Assembly: GCF_002878395.1 (NCBI RefSeq)
Contig: NC_061121.1
Span: forward strand, 129,395,888 to 129,459,887
DNA: 64,000 nucleotides
Source: Capsicum annuum
Taxonomy: Eukaryota; Streptophyta; Magnoliopsida; Solanales; Solanaceae
Reading direction: 5' to 3'
In this document: positions 1 through 12,291 of the stretch, in pieces
How positions within the stretch are numbered: position 1 is the stretch's first letter
Layout: each line of letters starts with the position of its first letter
Made by a program: the position numbers and the translations under genes
The notes under the pieces: generated by a model
What the model saw: only the letters and a program-made list of their open reading frames with translations
Databases searched by the model: none
Told to the model about the DNA's origin: nothing

Positions 1-720
1 TGAGGCTTCTAATCATACTCAACTTATGGGGAAGATACACCACGAGGCCCATATGGAAAGAAATAAGTGGCTTAAATATCAGGGTATGTTTAGTGGGAGC
101 CCTAGTAGATGCCTATTTATAGGTAGTGATTCTCAAGGTATGTACCTTCTGTATTATTTGTATCAACATCGGGGTTAGTCTAGTAGACTACTCTATGTTG
201 CACTTCAGATTATTGATAGAGGCCAGTATAGCTCTAGTGATCATCCTGCACAGGGTCGTCGTTCTTATTTGAATGGTTTATCTTATGGCTATTATAGATG
301 TGGTGTTATTGAAGGACAGTAAGATCATCTGGGTTTATTCTAGTGCCTCGAGGATATTATTGTTGTGGAGAATTTGGTCATTTCTTAAGAGGGTGACTTT
401 TTCATGGACAGATTATCCTTTTATCTTACAGTATTCCACTTATTAGGGAATTTCATCCCTTAGCTAGCAGTGGTATGCATGGTTATAGGGGTGCTCCTTA
501 AGGTTCTCGTGAATATTCTTAGGAAGATAGAATAGGATTTCGATTAGGGGCCTAATCACGTGGTGGGCAATTCTATTAAATGCAGTACCTAATAGACTGG
601 AGGATAAGTCTTAGGATGCTATAATTAAATGTAAGATTTTGGTGTTCTTTTAGTAAATTTTTGACTTATTTGATCTGGTATCCACTTATTCTTATGTGTC
701 TTCTTATTATGCTTTGTCGT
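1..720 (+). pseudogene. Gypsy element 1: Gag C-terminal half and protease start, degenerate
   Basis: This is the C-terminal half of a Ty3/gypsy Gag, the nucleic-acid-binding shell protein of the particle, running into the retroviral-type protease. A Ser/Gly/Gln-rich stretch covers about 60-330. It is followed by a decayed CCHC knuckle at about 350-395 that reads YYCCGEFGHFLRG; the spacing is close to CX2CX4HX4C but the first and last Cys are displaced or lost. A protease active-site relic lies at about 660-705, reading FDLVSTYSYVSSYY against the family pattern FDxGSTYSYVSSY, so the Gly is gone. Several stops and frame changes break the reading. The left part of Gag lies outside the window. 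The pol remnant follows directly, so this is one element. The family call is secure from the motifs; the exact lineage is not. Confidence 0.75.
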
Positions 721-769
721 TAGAGTTATCTTAGGATTCATTATTTTTTCCATTATGTGTAACGGCCCA

Positions 770-3135
770 ATATTTGGTGAACCAGATATTTAGTACTTAT
801 TTAGATCCTTTTGTGATTGTGTTAATAGATGACATCCTTGTGTACTCGAGGAGTAGTGAGAAGCATATGCATCTTTTGAGGATTATGCTCCGGACTTTGA
901 GAGATCATATGATTTTTTCAAATTTCTCTAAGTGTAAGTTTTTTCTCTAGTGGGTAATAATCCCCGGATATGTGGTGTTTAAGGACGGGATAATGGTATA
1001 CCCAGTGAATATTAAGGCTATTATTGATTTGGCCAAAACTACATCTCTTATCGAGGTTCGTAGATTCATTGGTTTGGCTATTTATTATAGATGTTTAGTT
1101 GAAGGTTTTGATAATATTAAAGTTCAATGAACAAAATGACTAGGAATGAGGTTTCTTTCTGATGGGTTGAGATATGTTGGTCATGATTTGGAAAGCTCTA
1201 GGGATTTCTCACTACAGCTTCTATTTTAGCTCTTCATATTAAAAAGGAGGCATTTCTTGTATTTTAGATGCTTCAGGTATTGGTTTGGATTATGTATTCA
1301 TACAGTAGGGTAGCGTTATTTCTTATGCATTAAGAAAGTTAAATGTGAACGAGTGGAACTACCTAACTCATACCTTAGAGTTGGTAGTGGTTATTTTTGT
1401 GCCTAATATTTGGAGGTATTATCTTTATGGTGTTCACTATGATATTTTCAAAAATAATCAAAGTCTACAGTATCTTATGACCCAGAAACATCTTAATTCT
1501 AGGAAACATAGATGGATAGAGTTACTCATTGATTATGATATATCTATGTTGGATCATCTAAGAAAGGCGAATATTGTAGCAGATGCCTTGAGGCAGAAGG
1601 TAGTGAGTATGGGTAGTTTAGCTTGTATTTTAGTTTCTCAAAGGTCATTGGCATGGGACGGTAAATCATTTACCAACTTACTTGTATGTTTAAAATTTCA
1701 GACCCTAGGACCATTCTTGCTAGTGTTGAGGCAAGTATCTCACTATTTGAGCAGATTTTGGATCTCCTATTTGAGGATAGGACATTTTGCATCTTTGTGG
1801 TTAGGTGTTGAGTGATGATTCCTATAAGAATACCATATATTTTAAGGGCATTTTGAGGTTTGGCAGCAACATTTATGTTTCGGGAGTTTATTGCTTAATT
1901 CAATCAATTTTACGTGAGGCTCATAACTCTAGGTATTAAATTCATCTGGGTAAAACTATAATGAATAGAGATTTGAGACAACAATATTAATGGAGTGGTA
2001 TAAAGAGATATATGGCAGACTTAGTAGCTTGTTTCCCATGATATCAAAAGGTAAAGGCTGAGCATTATAGACCTGGTGGATTGATTAAGAGATTGCCCAT
2101 TCTAAAGTAGAAATGGGAGTGGATTACCATGTACATTGGCAGTTTCTTACCTCATACCTCCCATAGTTTTGATGGTATTTTTGTCATTATCAATCAATTA
2201 CCCAACTTGATCTTAACATTCTTATTCATATGTATTTTAGCGTTGAGAGGTTTGCTCGTATCTATGTTGTCTTTGTTATCCATTTTCATGTTTTTCCTAT
2301 ATCTATAATTTCTTACTGGGTTTTAATGTTCACTTCTAGCTTTTGGAGAGAGTTTTAGGAGGAGTTAGGTAGTCAGGTAGATCTTAGTACAACCTTCCTT
2401 CCTTAAACCAATAGTCACTGAGAGAAAACTATTATGGTTCTCGAGAGTATGGTTTGTGACTACGTTTTATATTTTAGAAGAAAGTGGGAACAACACTTAG
2501 ACTTGGTTGAGTTCATGTATAATAATAGCTATCATTTGAGAGATGAGATGGTTACTTTTAAGGCTTTATACGATAGGAGATGCGCTCTCCAATTGAATTA
2601 TTTTAGACTTCGGAGATTAGGGCCCATAGTACTAACTTTCTTCAACAGCCGTTAGATAGAGTCAAGGTGATTTAGGAAAGGTTGAGGCCGCTCAAAGTAG
2701 GCAGAAGGTTTATACAGATCATATACTTTGTGCCTTGATATTTGGAGTTGGTGATAGGGTATTCCTTCGCGTATCGCCCATGAAGGGTATGGTGAGGTTC
2801 GAGAGGAAAGGCAAGCTCAGCCCCAAATATATTAGGCCCTTTAAGATGCTTCACATAGTTGGTGTAGTGGGCTTTGAGTTGGACATACCCACAAAAAAAT
2901 TCGGCAGTAGATTCTAGTCCCATTTTATGTGTAGAGATGGGACTCAGTTTAGTTGGATGAATGTTTGACTTTCGTGGAGAAGCTTATGCTCATTTTGTAT
3001 AGTGATGTCAGATGGTTGAGCAATATAGAGATTCCAATAGTTAAGGTTTATTTGAGGCACCAGAAGTAGAGGAGGATACTTAGGAGATCAAGAGTGAGAT
3101 GTGGACCCATTATACTCACCTGCTCGAGGCTATAG
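770..3135 (+). pseudogene. Gypsy element 1: Pol remnant (RT C-terminus, RNase H, integrase, C-terminal domain)
   Basis: Pol would copy the element RNA into DNA and integrate it. Visible in order: the RT C-terminal part with LIDDILVYSRSSEKH (catalytic DD at 828-833); RNase H at about 1250-1610 with ILDASG, a kept Glu in LTHTLELVVV, but the usual TDHKSL changed to KNNQSL; a conserved ADAL motif near 1575-1595; an integrase zinc region at about 1915-2090, where the second Cys of the CxxC pair is Trp; an integrase core whose first catalytic Asp is Tyr (MYIG for MDFI, near 2130); and a C-terminal region with FLRVSPMKG and GKLSPKYI at about 2760-2850. The longest open piece is 1345-1815. The first two thirds of RT are missing, with the protease start joined to the YIDD block. 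The copy is dead. Confidence 0.85.
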
Positions 3136-3188
3136 GTATATCCTAATTATTTACTTTTACAGACAAAATTACTTTTATTAATTTATAT

Positions 3189-5380
3189 TGTAATCACCCT
3201 CTAGATCATTTTATTTATTTCCACTCAATTTTTCCATTTAGAGCCTCACTCTAGCTACCACATGTCATTTATCTCTTAATGGAACTAACAGTTTGGTTAT
3301 CGAAAAGTTCATTTGGTTTTTAGAGACAATATCCTATTTTGAAGCCTTCATTGTTTCAGATTTGCTATAGGGCAAAAACTTTATTTAAACGACTTTGTAT
3401 ACCAATTATATTTATTCCAATAGCGCCGGAACATTGATTTTAGGTTGAGTGGACCCTTGGTTTTGATGTTGAGACTCCCAAACTCATTTTAAGCAATGGT
3501 CGGGAGTTAAGAAAAATGGCAAAGTGATTTGGCACCAACTTTTAATTTAAATGACCTACGATTGAAATTTCAAAAGTATAATTAATAATGAAATTTCAAA
3601 TTTATAAGGGTAGGATAATATGTTTTTGTATATGATTTTTCGGATGAAACCCAATGGATTGATGAAGACTTGGAATTTCACCAATTCTCAATTAGTGCTG
3701 ATGCATGGATTAAGTGATGCCTTTGATCTCTTAAGAAAATTTGGCAAACCTCAGCAAGTATCGCTTAAGCGACTCTTTTGGTTGATTTAGTGAATGGCAT
3801 AGCTAGGAAACGGTTATTACATTAGGGATAATAGTGCTGCTAACTCAATGTTTGCTTATGCAGCCATATATAAAATATGCAATCTACTATTCATACAAGT
3901 GTCAGGCATTCCAGAGTACGAGTATCACTTAAGCTACCCAAAGATTATTTAAGGAATACCCGTGCGCTCAGGAAGGATATACATAGTGACTTAGCCTAAT
4001 GTTTCACCATCTTCATCCATTTTCTAGAATCTAAAAACCTAAAAAGTAAGTGTTCTTGGGAAAATCAATAACGGGTAATGATTGTAGAGCTCTAGTTTCA
4101 CTAGGCTATGCACTTTCACATTTAATTTGCAGTAAGATTCCATTATGTCCATTGTTAATTAGTCCATACTTTTGCTAAAATTCCTAGATTCTTGGTGACA
4201 TGATTTTAGCACCATTATAGCTAAAAACTCACATATTTTATATGGTAAATGTTCCTTGAGTATACAGTGATGTCATGTTAGTTTTGAATATGCGATTCCA
4301 TAAATAGGCCCCACGTGCGATTTTATATCATTTTGGACTCAATGAACAATAGTGCAATATAGGTCTCACTGTTCTTGTTTTGATAAGTGGATTATGATTT
4401 CCATAGATTTTGATATATCATAGTATGATTATGATAATATGCTAGATATGGGGTGGGATTTAGGTTTTGGAAGTGTGAATGAGAATATTTGGTTTAGTTA
4501 GACCATTTAGGCAATCCTGATTCCATAAACTTGGAGTAATTAGCATAGTTTGTCATGTATTAGCTTAATTGAGCTTCTTGGTTCATATCTATAATGTAAT
4601 TCCTTAGTTACTCAAGCTAGGTGGAATTGTCTTTTTCATCCATATTTAGGGTGGAATTGTCCGTATTTGCTTATGTTATGGAAATTGCTTTAGTTGTTAT
4701 TATTTAGGTAGGGTTTCCTTGGTTGTTTATATTTTAGAAATATTACTATCTTAGGGATCTTTATGGCTTACTTGACATCTTTAAATGAACATAGATACCT
4801 TATCCTTGGCTCGGGTAGAAGTTGCCTTAAATGGACTTCATGGATTAAAGTGGTCCCTTTTGGCCTACCATAGGCCAAGACTCGTAATAGCCTTATAGAC
4901 TTATTTATCCATGTTATACTCTTATTATTGGTTTGTTTGACACTTGAGGAGATTCAATACATTTATTGAGTATGTTAGTTTGATATTGATGGATTGGTAC
5001 AAACTACGGGTATTTCGCTAATGATATTGCTTATATAGACGATTAAGGATATTATTTTTAATATGGCTAATGATGTGGCTTTTATATAAATATATATAAA
5101 AATGATATGGCTTATAGATATGCCTAGTTTCTTATAGATATTGTTAATGGTTTATAGATACAATTTATGGATCATATATATGATGGGGCTAATTAGCATG
5201 ATTAATGTCTTATAAATGTAAATGGTGGCTTATAGATATGATTATGTTAATCACCTATGATATATATATATATGATAGTCCATATGAATTTTGGATATGA
5301 TTAATGACTTACACATATAATTATTGGTATGATATTTGGATATGTTTAGTAATATGGCCTTTTTATATTATTAATGATAC
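3189..5380 (+). repeat. 3' LTR of gypsy element 1, 3' end lost
   Basis: The LTR starts TGTAATCACCCT, some 55 bases after the last Pol homology. Its first 150 bases match the start of the gypsy A LTR at 56533 in order: the same TGTAAT(C/G)ACCC start, then TAGCTACCACA(T/A)GTC, then GAACTAACAGT, then TTGGTTTTTAGA or its equivalent. A later block near 4300-4385 (AATAGGCCCCACGTG, then a stretch ending in CACTGTTCTTG) also recurs in LTR-like DNA near 16980 and more loosely near 35650 and 57300. The usual terminal block of these LTRs (CCTACTGAGTACC, then GGGTCATGACA) is absent because the sequence runs into a tandem array at about 5380. The right limit is approximate. Confidence 0.6.
5030..5365 (+). 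repeat. Degenerate short tandem repeats inside the element 1 LTR
   Basis: Imperfect copies of a 20-40 base motif built on GGCTTATAGATATGATTAATG follow one another, with an embedded TA run at about 5258-5275. They have the position and style of the 39-base repeats in the gypsy A LTR, but the sequence is different. No coding sense. Confidence 0.5.
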
Positions 5381-7385
5381 TCTTTTTCCTATCCTTATGA
5401 CATCGACGTTCGACAAAATTACGTTGAACAACATCTCTAGTCCTATCTTATTACATCTCCCTCCGAATTTTACCACTAAAACGTAAATTGAATAACACAA
5501 ATACAACATCAAAAAACAATCCCATTTCACGTCACTTTTACTACCACTAAAATGACATCTCTAGTTCTATCTTATTACATCACTCTTCCTATTTTACCAC
5601 TAATACATAAATTAAATAAGACAAATAGAACTTCAAAAAAACAATCCATTTCACGTCTTGTTTGTATCTCCAGTATCTCGCTATTGTATCTCGTTGGTCA
5701 CTACTACGAAACCAATATGAAATCAAAATTCCCTTCATAGAAGGTAAGCCAGCCCTACCCAATTTTGATAATTCTAAAATTTTTGCTTTGTCCATTTGTA
5801 TGATTTTTGAATATTAGTTTCAAAATTTACTGCGCCGTGCCCAAAGATGTGGTGACTTTAAGTAATGATGGAATAGGTTATATAGTTTCAGTAATAAACT
5901 TTATCCAACACCTAGTCTAGATATGTACAAGAACTCTACACAACAAAGACAAATAAGAACACAAAATCCACTATAAAAATAAGATCAGTATAAGCTGCTG
6001 GCGAATACTAGGCACATCAAATAAGAAACCGTAATTGATCCCAAAACATATGGATATCACAAAAAGATTTTATAGAAAGTGCAGGATCAATATAAATGCA
6101 CATACTCGTAGGAATCATGGGACGACCAAGGTTAGAGATTTATACAACCTATAGAAGTCAAGAATGTTTAAGAGGCATCTTAAAGTTAATATTCAACTAA
6201 TATTCAACATTGAACCTCACGTTCGACCACTTTTGATGACCTTATTTCTTAAAACTCCCACTGTTACAAATTATTCTAAAGTTATAGAATCCAACGAGAC
6301 CTCTTTTTCCCATCCTTATGACATTAAAGTTCGACCTAATTACCTTGAACGACATCTCTAGTCCTATCTTATTACATCTCTCCTCCTATTTTAGCACTAA
6401 AACATAAATTGAATAACATAAATAGAACATACAAAAAATAATCCCATGTCATGTCAGTTTTACTATCACTAAAATGAGTTCAATCTTATTACATCTCTCT
6501 CCCTATTTTACCACTAAAACATAAATTAAATAACACAAATAGAAAATCAAAAAAAAATCCATTTCAGTTGTTGTTTCTTCCTTTAGCATCTCGCTATAGT
6601 GTCTGGTTGATCACTACTACAGTAACGATATGGAATAAAAATTCCCATCATATCAGGTTGAAGTCAGCCCTACCCAAAATTGCAAATTCTAAAATTTTTG
6701 TTCAGTCCATTTGTGTAATTTTTGAATTTTAATTTCAAAATTCACCGCACATGTGCCCATAGATGTGGTGACTTTAAGTAATGATGGAATAAGTCATATA
6801 GTTTTATTAATAAACTCTATCTAAGACCTAGTCTAGATATGTACAAGAGCTCTACAAGACAAAAACAAATAAGATCTCAACATCCACTATAAAAATAAGA
6901 TCAGTAGACGCTACTATCTAATACTCGGCACATCAAATAAGAAACCGTAATTGATCCTAAATCATATTGATATCCCAAAAAGAGGTTATAAAAAGTGTAG
7001 TACAAATATATTCACACATACTAGTAGGAATCATGGGATGACCAATGTTAGAGATGTATACAACATATGGAAGTCAAGAAAGTTTAAGAGGCATCTTAAA
7101 ATTAATATTCAACTTATATATAACATTGAACCTCACGTTCCACCACTTTTGATAACCTTATTGCTTAAAACTCCCACTTTTACAAATTATGCTAAAGTTA
7201 TAGAATCCTACGAGACCTCTTTTTCCCATCCTTATGACATTGATGTTTGACCTAATTAACTTGAAGGACATCTCAAGTCCTATCTTATTACTTCTCTCTC
7301 CCTTTTTTACCACTAAAACATAAATTGAATAATACAAATAGAACATCAAAAAAATAATCCATTTCACGTCACTGTTACTACGACC
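5380..7385. repeat. Tandem array of ~918 bp units, about 2.2 copies
   Basis: Three anchors beginning with a CTCTTTTTCC block occur at 5380, 6301 and 7217, giving spacings of 921 and 916. A second anchor, GGTGACTTTAAGTAATGATG, occurs at 5851 and 6767, spacing 916. The intervening sequence is collinear with point differences and small indels. The first copy is partial on its left, the second is complete, and the third stops at about 7380 where TACGACCCAAAACC begins. Within a unit, a block of about 120 bases (CTATCTTATTACATC through AATCCATTTCACGTC) is itself doubled (5432-5550 and 5551-5658; again 6353-6475 and 6476-6580). Short open frames in the array are not supported as genes. The unit may come from an LTR or untranslated region of a retroelement. 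Confidence 0.8.
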
Positions 7386-10300
7386 CAAAACCAACCACAG
7401 AATAAAATATAAATAATAAAATAATACTATTACTAGACTATTTGTATCATCATGTTATCAGAACGAGTTAAGTTAAAATATAATTAATGGAAATCCTATG
7501 ACCCTCTAATTACCTCGAATATATAATACCAAATTATTTCAATCTAGGAATTTCACAACAAGTCATATAACATCCTACCATACATGCACGTTTATGTGGT
7601 AGTACAAGTAATAAAGCATCCCATTCGTGCCGAATATCGATCCCATACAGACTTGGTGTTTAGCGAGAAATTCAATTCTAGCGTTACTAATACTATTAAA
7701 TAAGTGAAAGTTTATATCCAAAGTATGTTTTGTAATTACAACTAATTAAGAAAAATTAACAACAGTATGAAATTTGGATGTTATATATTACCTAGAGAGC
7801 TTCAAGGGTTTTGACTTTCAATGCATTTATGCATAACCATGGTTTCTAGCTGACATTTGTGTTTAACTATGGGGTTAATATTCTAACGAGGGAATGATAA
7901 TCCTCTAAGTCATCTACGCAAATTAATCTCAAAACTACATCATTTAATGGAGATGTGAGTCTTTTATTTTGATTCATAAACAACGTGGAGCGTTTAGGTA
8001 TATCTCTACCTCAACCGCAAATCATCTATTAACAATTAGTATGTAATGATTTTAGACATGATCCAAACTCCTTAAGTTATTAATTCCATCCTTTTACTAT
8101 GATGATCAATTCATTTTGAGATATATTTATATATTTATGCAAAAGTACATGATGCTTTAGAATAGTTAAACAAAAATGCAAGAAAAATTACATGACTGGA
8201 TAAACATATAAACCAATTATAAAACTATGATTTCCTAATCATATTGTACTTTCAACACAATAAAGAGGGTGTTTATCCACTCATTGTCTTTCAAAGAGGA
8301 TAAATAATGGAATCCATAAGTAAAAACTATAAGAAAACAAAAGTAAAGAAGAAAGAACCATAGTGTAAAACCCTTGGATGCCTTCTCTTCTCTCCAATTG
8401 TGTGTTGTTTCAAAATCATTTTATAATTATGACAGAGTACTCCTTTTATAATTATTTAGTTCGTACATGGGAATCCTATCACCAAATATATGAAGTACAA
8501 CATTTCCCCTCAGATAAGGACATAAAACTCAATTTTTGGACATCCCAAAGGAGGGATTATGCTACAAGGCCAAAAGTAGTTCTCATGGGGTACAAATCCC
8601 ACCCACAACAAGGGTGAGTTAATGTTCCCACTCCCTATGGGGTGCTATTCAAGGAATTTTCTTACCGGGTAAGATTTGCTCCATTTTTGCTTGTATCTTC
8701 ATGAACGTTTGATCCTTGTTTACCCACCTTTTATGACTTGTTTGTAGGATTTAGTTATCTTTAAAATCACCTCATATGGTCTATTACAACATCATATAAC
8801 AATCATTAGTTAATAAAACACATTATAACTCATCAATAAGCAGGTCTCAAGCTAGCATCACCAGTTTTCTCATCTAAATTATATTTAATCATTTTGACTC
8901 TTAATTTGATTCAAATGCACATTACATACTCAAAACGTGATCCAAAAAAATAAGTACTCAATCAAACCCTTAATACCTCATTAATCACATCACTTATATT
9001 GAACAACAATAAGATAAATGTATGAAATATATAAATAATGTATTATAAATCGTCTACCAAATTAATGAAGTGTACACACACCATAATGGTATTTTATTCC
9101 TAATAGTCAATATGTGTAGTGGATAAGCTCAGTCGATGTACCATATTGATACAGTACTCAACCCTCTGAATATGAATCTACAAGCAATATATAAGGGTGT
9201 GTTATCCAACCCTCCAAATACCATACTCCATGAAAATCTTAATAAATATAAAAAATAATATAATGAAGTGTACCAAATATGTCATAACACATATTTTTGT
9301 AAATACTTATTTAAATTCATGGTTCATCACATAAATGATTAAAATAAATTAATACACAATTTCACCAATCACAAGTATGCCCAAAGGCTAACTCGTAGTT
9401 GTTTAACTGATGGATAAGCCCAAAAATTAAACTAGTTCTTTAACTACATTCAAACTATAAATCATGATCTTTGACCCAGCTTATCCTCTTTCAAAGGAAA
9501 CTACCTTAGTATACACTGAGGTACCAACTAGTACCTTAATCGGATGTCACCCTTAAATTATAATTGAACTCATTAACATATAATTAACTATTAAAACCTA
9601 CTTACCATCACATTTTCTTACTATTATTTTGTATCTTCCCTGATTTATCTGTAGTACTTGAATACCCTTACCCTAACTTCCAAAAATTACGACCTTCCTT
9701 TATTAAATGTCATACTACCATATGATTCTATGATTTAGAAATAGCCCCTAGGAAATCATTATAGCAATTTCATTCACCTATTGGACAAACACCTATCTCT
9801 AACCATTATCAACTCATTTCCATTACTTTTTTGTTATTCTAGCATTGTACTACTTCCATAGTAGCTAGGTAACCATAAACTTTATCTATAAATCACTTTG
9901 TAACATTATTTGTACTATACATATTAAATTGCAATAATGACTTTGTTTTCTCTCTTCCCATATTATTAATCCAGCGAAAATCCTCCTCCAAAGGGTTAAG
10001 AATGATATCTCATATCAAATAATGTTTATATATATAAAAAAACATATAACCAACTACAAATTAACTATAACCTATCTTATTTTACAATGTTTCTATATTT
10101 AGAGAACTTGACTTCGAGTTTCTTTATTTCAAAGTATAGATTAAAGGAGGAACTGTTAGGGAAAACTTAGAGATGCGTCAGTCAAGTGTTAGCCTCCTTG
10201 TTTTCATGTGTTTTCTCTTAAAAATAGACTAAAGGAATTTTTACGATGAGGTAGTAGAAGTTTGGACAAAAGACAAAATAAAATAATTCCCACCATTGCG

Positions 10301-10910
10301 CTTATTGGTTAGGCATTGTTATAGTGGCCAAGGGACTATTTTAGTGGTATAGCTATTGAGGCTCAGGGACATCTATTTAGCAATGGTATTTATCCTTTTC
10401 TCTCTCACTTGAAAAAATTCCAACTATATTTTAAAAACATATCTCAGCTTGACCTTGACTTAATATAACTTTTTTAAAAGAATCTTTTTAGTTGCAATTT
10501 TTGTAACAATGGAATAGATATTCACAGTAGATACTAGCTTATCTTCTATTCATCCCCAAATAGGAGTAAAAGACCAAACGATATCATTCCCCAATGTGGA
10601 ATTTAATGAAATGACAATTGCTATTCTACTATTAATAACATTACCCATCGAACTTTGCAAATATTTTAAGTTAATTTTTTAGGGCTTAGATAATGAACTC
10701 ACATACACAATTAGTTTGGGGAAAAATTTGTTGCGCTATTTATTAAAACACCTCACAATGCTAAAAAAATATAAAAGTTATTTTGTGATATCTCATAATA
10801 ACAAAACATGCAAAATGGTTGATCGGTAACCATTATGGCTATTAGGAATCCTATGTAGAAATGTCTTATCAATCTAAATCATACCCATGCTTTCTAATCT
10901 AGTCAAAAGT
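7386..10910. other. Gene-free AT-rich stretch with LTR-like debris
   Basis: I found no coding similarity in any frame over these 3.5 kb. The segment at 7560-8930 probably contains a minus-strand LTR relic (listed separately). At 8910-9600 there are AT-rich sequences with short direct repetitions such as ATATGTGTAGTGGATAAGC and TGATGGATAAGCCC, typical of degraded LTR or spacer DNA. From 10070 to 10900 nothing is recognisable; a breakpoint into integrase sequence occurs near 10910. The open frame at 8378-8617 matches nothing I know. Confidence 0.4.
7560..8930 (-). repeat. Possible minus-strand LTR relic
   Basis: Read on the minus strand, 7600-7670 gives CTGTATGGGATCGATATTCG followed by TTTATTACTTGTAC and a CCAC block. 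That order (a 'bread-crumb' of GTGGGATCGATA, then TTTATTACTTG, then ACCACGTA) is common at the 3' ends of plant LTRs as I remember them. The rest, up to about 8930, is AT-rich and gene-free. The far limit is not defined, and no internal coding domain is attached. I give it as a lead only. Confidence 0.3.
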
Positions 10911-10914
10911 AGAA

Positions 10915-12080
10915 GGATATATCTGAGTTTATAGATAAGTATGCAACGTGCCAACAGGTTAAGGCAGAGCACAAAAGACCTGGTGGTGTGATGCCAGAGT
11001 TTGGTATACCTACTTCGAAGTAGGAGGTGGTTAGTATGGACTTCAAGACTAGGTTACCTCTTTTCCGTCATCATCATGATTTTATTTAGGTGTTGTAGAT
11101 AGGCTGACTATGTTTGCGCATTTCTTTCCCATGCATATATCATATACAGATGAGCATTATACTAGATTATATATCCAGGAGTTAGTCAGGCTTCATGGAG
11201 TTCCCTCGTCTATCATTTAAGAGAGGGGTACTCAATTTACTTCTCAGTTTTGGAGGGCGCTCCAGTAGGTTCTTGGAACCCAAGTTCTTTTGAGTTTCAT
11301 TTTTAATCCATAGACTAATGGTCAGGCTGAGAGGACTATTCAAGCCCTGGAAGATATGTTGAGGGCATGTGCTCTTTATTTCCAAAGTATTTGGGATTAG
11401 TATTTTCCATTAATAGAGTTTGCCTAAAACAATAGTTACCATGCTAGCATCGGGAAGGAATTATTTGAGGCCTTGTATGGTATGAGATGTAGATCACCCA
11501 TAGGTTGGTTTAAAGTTGGTGAAGATACCACGATTAGGCCTGATATAGTGTTTAAAGCTATGGTGTAAGTTAAGTTTATTAGAGAGAGGCTGAAGACTAC
11601 CCAGAGTCATCAAAGTTCTTATACCAATGTTAGGAGAAGAGATCTTGAGTTTGAAGTGGGTGATTTAGTATACTTGAAGATTTTACCCATGAAAGGAGTG
11701 AAAAGGTTTTGTAAAAAGGGGAAGCTTAGTCCCTATTAAGTTGGCCTGTATAGAGTATTGAGCCATCTTGGTATGGTGGCCTATGAGGTTGAGTTTCCAG
11801 CAAATTTGTAGCTGTTCATCCTATTTTTCAAGTCTCCATGCATAAGAAGCATATTGGAGATTCCGTTGTAGTAGATCCTTCAGAGAATACCGATATTCAA
11901 AACATTATTTCCTTCTATGAGATTCCTATTGAGATCTTAGAATTTTAGATCCATAGACTAAGGAACAAAGAAGTTCCCCTGGTCAAAGTTTTGGGGTCGA
12001 ACCTGTCTGTTGAGAGTGCTACTTGGGAGGCAGAAGCAGATATGTGAGCCAAGTACACACACCTCTTTTCTGTAAGTTCA
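10915..12080 (+). pseudogene. Gypsy element 2: integrase and C-terminal domain remnant
   Basis: This is the terminal third of a Ty3/gypsy Pol. It begins inside the integrase zinc region (TCQQVKAEHKRPGG, about 10945-10990; the upstream HHC part is missing). Next comes the core with an intact first catalytic Asp (SMDFKTRLP, about 11034-11060). The second catalytic motif ISDRG is changed to I-stop-ERG near 11213-11224, so that Asp is Glu. The third motif GQAERTIQALEDM near 11321-11360 keeps its Glu. The C-terminal part has EFEVGDLVYLKILPMKG (about 11650-11700) and a chromodomain-like tail ending ESATWEAEADM near 12015-12048. Stops are frequent and often replace Gln or Trp. A polypurine tract and LTR follow. 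Confidence 0.85.
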
Positions 12081-12277
12081 GATTAATCCGAAGGTATTAT
12101 TCTTCCTTAGTTCATCCCTTCTAATCTAAAGTTCATCTATATGCATCTACCCTTTTATGAGTTCTTGCAAGTGTTTTGCAAGACATAGAGTCAGTTTAAT
12201 GAGTTCTTCCAGATTTATGTACTCAATTTCCTCCATGCTCTTATATTAACTAGCGACATTCGTGGACGAATGTTTCT

Positions 12278-12290
12278 AAGGGGAGAGATA
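12278..12290 (+). other. Polypurine tract of gypsy element 2
   Basis: AAGGGGAGAGATA lies directly before the LTR start and follows the motif ATTCGTGGACGAATG, which usually precedes the polypurine tract in this gypsy group. It would prime plus-strand DNA synthesis in an active element. The minus-strand gypsy B has the same arrangement. Confidence 0.7.
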
Positions 12291-12291
12291 T

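Noticed and set aside
5258..5275. TA microsatellite
   Set aside because: It is too short and ordinary to list as a separate element; it is noted as part of the LTR repeats.
5304..7394. Repeated short frames on both strands in the 918-base array
   Set aside because: The frames repeat because the DNA does, and frame and stops differ between units, so there is no coding constraint.
8378..8617. 79-codon open frame starting MPSLLSN
   Set aside because: No recognisable family, no supporting context, and AT-rich LTR-like surroundings. A chance frame of this length is expected.
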